Shown here piece by piece: positions 6,166 through 7,446 of a stretch of 7,446 bases of DNA. The translations under genes were made by a program, and so were the position numbers. Under the pieces are notes generated by a model. It had not been told where the DNA came from, searched no databases, and saw nothing but the letters and a program-made list of their open reading frames with translations. Source of the stretch: Candidatus Falkowiibacteriota bacterium (lineage in GTDB: Bacteria > Patescibacteriota > Patescibacteriia > Patescibacteriales > UBA12075); the NCBI GenBank assembly GCA_003647675.1, contig QMNH01000045.1:1-7446 (forward strand), given 5' to 3'. Each line of letters opens with the position of its first letter. The stretch's first letter is position 1.

Positions 6166-6238
6166 AGTATTAAAAATTTATAAGAAGAAAGTATGATTTA
6201 ACTTTATACTTTTAACTTTATAACTTTTAACTAATAAG
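6166..6238. repeat. rpsQ-rplN spacer: 7-bp periodic tract
   Basis: The 75-bp spacer ends in six heptamers in register up to the rplN ATG: TTTAACT (6197-6203), TTATACT, TTTAACT, TTATAAC, TTTTAAC and TAATAAG (6232-6238). The first part (6167-6194) is loosely complementary to 6206-6233, about 18 of 28 positions without gaps, so an inverted arrangement is possible but weak. AAGGAG at 6162-6167 resembles a ribosome binding site, but the nearest ATG, at 6193, opens a frame that closes after two codons, and the rplN start is over 70 bases away. Confidence 0.65.
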
Positions 6239-6610
6239 ATGATACAAGTAGAGACAAAACTTAAAGTAGCCGATAATTCAGGCGCGCGCATAGTAAAGTG
6301 CATAAAGGTTTTAGGCGGTACCAGAAAACGCTACGCGCGGATTGGAGAAGTTTTTACGGCTTCTGTTAAATCCGCGACTCCCCACACGCCGATAAAAAAA
6401 GGTGATGTTGTTAGGGCGGTTTTAGTGCGTACAAGAAAAGAAATCAGAAGAAAAGACGGAACATATGTTCGGTTTGACGAAAATGCTTGTGTTATAATTG
6501 ATAAAGAGAAAAAGGAGCCAAAAGGCACGAGAATTTTCGGTCCGATTCCAAGAGAAGTAAGGCGCAAAGGCTTTTTTAAGATAGCATCGCTAGCACCGGA
6601 AGTTTTATAA
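6239..6610 (+). CDS. rplN: 50S ribosomal protein L14
   Basis: L14 binds 23S rRNA at the subunit interface, forms an inter-subunit bridge with 16S rRNA, and is the target of the silencing factor RsfS. The protein is 123 residues, the normal size. Landmarks are [27 protein letters not shown] (1-27), RYARIGEVF (31-39), [38 protein letters not shown] (51-88), and [28 protein letters not shown] (96-123). Thr97 and Arg98, known RsfS contacts in E. coli, are kept. The ATG at 6239 matches the usual MIQ start. No additions are present, in contrast to the tunnel proteins of the cluster. Confidence 0.99.
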   Translation: MIQVETKLKVADNSGARIVKCIKVLGGTRKRYARIGEVFTASVKSATPHTPIKKGDVVRAVLVRTRKEIRRKDGTYVRFDENACVIIDKEKKEPKGTRIFGPIPREVRRKGFFKIASLAPEVL

Positions 6611-6637
6611 GTTAAAAATTAATAATTAAAAATATTT

Positions 6638-6671
6638 GTCCCGCTCTATTTTAAATGTATTGTGGCGGGAT
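6638..6671. repeat. GC-rich hairpin in the rplN-rplX spacer
   Basis: TCCCGC at 6639-6644 and GCGGGA at 6665-6670 form a 6-bp GC-rich stem, extendable by a G-U pair at each end, with a loop of about 18-20 bases. It stands out in the 108-bp spacer (6611-6718), which is otherwise almost all A and T and is the one long spacer without a clear 7-10 bp period. No T-run follows, so it is not an intrinsic terminator. It may be an RNA processing or stabilising hairpin or a small dispersed palindrome. Confidence 0.6.
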
Positions 6672-6718
6672 CAAGCAAAGTTTTGATAAATTTGTAAAAA
6701 ATCAGTAATTCGTAGCTT

Positions 6719-7093
6719 ATGAAGATTAAAAAAGGCGACAAAGTTAAGATAATCGCGGGCAAAGACAAGGGTAAGACCGGAAAGGTATTGCAGGTTTTTA
6801 TTTCCCGAAGCAGGGCTAGTATAGAAGGCCTAAATCTACTGATTAAGCATATGCGTCCCAGAAGACAAGGCGAACAGGGCCAAAGAATTGAATTTCCGGC
6901 GCCGATGAATATTTCAAATATGATGCTTATGTGCCCAAGATGCGGTAAAGCGGCCAGGGTAGGCTACAAAATAGTAAAAGTAGACCCCAAAAAATCCCAA
7001 GTTAGTTCAGGTCCGGAAGCCGGGAAAGAAAAAAAGAAAACGAAAAATAAAAAATATCGGGTTTGCCAAAAATGCAAACAAACAATAGATTAG
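6719..7093 (+). CDS. rplX: 50S ribosomal protein L24, zinc-ribbon type with insertion
   Basis: L24 initiates large-subunit assembly and sits at the rim of the peptide exit tunnel. The KOW motif is at about residues 3-30 (IKKGDKVKIIAGKDKGKTGKVLQV), followed by IEGLNLLIKHMRPRRQGEQGQRIEFPAPMNISNMML. The C-terminal half has a cysteine pair C72-P-R-C75-G-K and a second pair C116-Q-K-C119, the zinc-ribbon arrangement present in many bacterial L24 proteins but not in E. coli. Between the two pairs, after VGYKIVKVD, a Lys-rich segment of about 20 residues (around 90-111) replaces the usual short DGKKVR turn, raising the length to 124 from about 103. The ATG at 6719 gives the normal MKIKKGDKV start. 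The TAG stop is inside the first unit of the next repeat array. Confidence 0.98.
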   Translation: MKIKKGDKVKIIAGKDKGKTGKVLQVFISRSRASIEGLNLLIKHMRPRRQGEQGQRIEFPAPMNISNMMLMCPRCGKAARVGYKIVKVDPKKSQVSSGPEAGKEKKKTKNKKYRVCQKCKQTID

Positions 7094-7165
7094 CTTTTAG
7101 CTTGTAGTTTTTAGCTTATAGGCATTTATGGCCTAAAAGCTAACACCTAAAAGCTAACACTTAAA
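7090..7165. repeat. rplX-rplE spacer: head-to-head heptamer arrays
   Basis: The entire 74-bp spacer is a symmetrical repeat. The left side is TTAGCTT (7090-7096, containing the rplX stop), TTAGCTT, GTAGTTT, TTAGCTT (7111-7117). The right side is AGCTAAC (7138-7144), ACCTAAA, AGCTAAC, ACTTAAA (7159-7165), two bases before the rplE ATG. The centre is GGC-ATTTATG-GCC-like. Bases 7091-7123 and 7131-7163 are complementary at 26 of 33 positions with a 7-base loop. The right side is also an exact 14-bp direct duplication (7132-7145 and 7146-7159). Together they predict a long imperfect hairpin occupying the whole gap between the two genes. Confidence 0.9.
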
Positions 7166-7167
7166 AT

Positions 7168-7446
7168 ATGAGATTAAAAGAACAATATAAAAAAGTAATA
7201 ATACCTAAATTAAAAGAGCATTTTAATTATAAAAATGATTTGCAAGTTCCCAGACTGGAAAAAGCGGTTATTAATGTTGGTTTTGGCAGACGCATGAAAG
7301 AAAAGGCTTATATTGATTATGTAGTAGAAAGTTTATCAAAAATTACCGGGCAGAAGCCGGTTCTAACCAAGGCAAAAAAATCAATTTCATCTTTTAAGAT
7401 AAGGGAAGGCAATATTATCGGCGCTTGTGTTACCCTAAGGGGAGGA
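7168..7446 (+). CDS. rplE: 50S ribosomal protein L5, 3'-truncated by window edge
   Basis: L5 binds 5S rRNA in the central protuberance and contacts P-site tRNA and S13 across the subunit interface. The frame stays open to the last base, giving 93 residues, about half of the usual 180. The start MRLKEQYKKVIIPKLKEHFNYKN matches the family and fixes the ATG at 7168. It is followed by LQVPRLEKAVINVGFG (25-40), the helix VVESLSKITGQKPVLTKAKKSISSFKIREGN (53-83) and IIGACVTLRGG, where the family continues into the MYEFLDRL segment. The sequence just before the ATG (ACTTAAAAT) is the end of a repeat array and has no Shine-Dalgarno motif. Confidence 0.98.
   Translation, partial: MRLKEQYKKVIIPKLKEHFNYKNDLQVPRLEKAVINVGFGRRMKEKAYIDYVVESLSKITGQKPVLTKAKKSISSFKIREGNIIGACVTLRGG

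Noticed and set aside
6162..6167. AAGGAG as a ribosome binding site
   Set aside because: It directly follows the rpsQ stop, over 70 bases from the rplN start, and the ATG at 6193 opens only a two-codon frame.
6683..6711. Promoter before rplX (TTGATA, 17 bases, TAATTC)
   Set aside because: The -10 match is poor and such strings are frequent by chance in AT-rich DNA; no other support.
7091..7163. Spacer hairpins as Rho-independent terminators
   Set aside because: None of the inverted repeats is followed by a T-run, stems are AT-rich, and essential operon genes continue downstream in the same direction.

Overview
The window is a piece of the conserved S10/spc ribosomal protein gene cluster, all on the + strand and in the standard bacterial order: rplC (L3, 5' end outside the window), rplD (L4), rplW (L23), rplB (L2), rpsS (S19), rplV (L22), rpsC (S3), rplP (L16), rpmC (L29), rpsQ (S17), rplN (L14), rplX (L24) and rplE (L5, 3' end outside the window). 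No accessory genes, mobile elements, tRNAs or CRISPR arrays are visible. rpsJ should lie just upstream and rpsN/rpsH downstream.

The organism is most likely a Candidate Phyla Radiation (Patescibacteria) bacterium, probably of the Parcubacteria lineage. This is inferred from the AT-rich, Lys/Asn/Ile-rich sequence and from recalled family features: an L23 with a long charged N-terminal extension, an L22 with a Lys-rich tail ending in [18 protein letters not shown] in L16, and GATGPAHVFKG in L3. No tree could be built, so the placement is tentative. Codon usage fits the standard bacterial code; all twelve visible stops are TAA or TAG.

The genes together encode ribosome parts that assemble co-ordinately: small-subunit S19, S3 and S17, and large-subunit L3, L4, L23, L2, L22, L16, L29, L14, L24 and L5. 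The cores of the proteins are ordinary. Charged low-complexity additions occur in L3, L4, L23, L22, L29 and L24. Five of those six proteins (all but L3) line or surround the nascent-peptide exit tunnel, while L2, L14, L16, S3, S17 and S19 have normal lengths.

The unusual part is the non-coding DNA. Spacers between genes are long for this operon (up to 138 bp; about 960 bases in total), and most consist of degenerate short-period arrays, usually 7 bp and in places 8 or 10 bp. Several are arranged head-to-head as imperfect inverted repeats that begin in the stop codon of one gene and end just before the start codon of the next. An unrelated 8-bp repeat is expanded in frame inside both rplD and rpmC. 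None of the twelve visible start codons has a recognisable Shine-Dalgarno sequence. There is no stretch above 300 bases without a gene.
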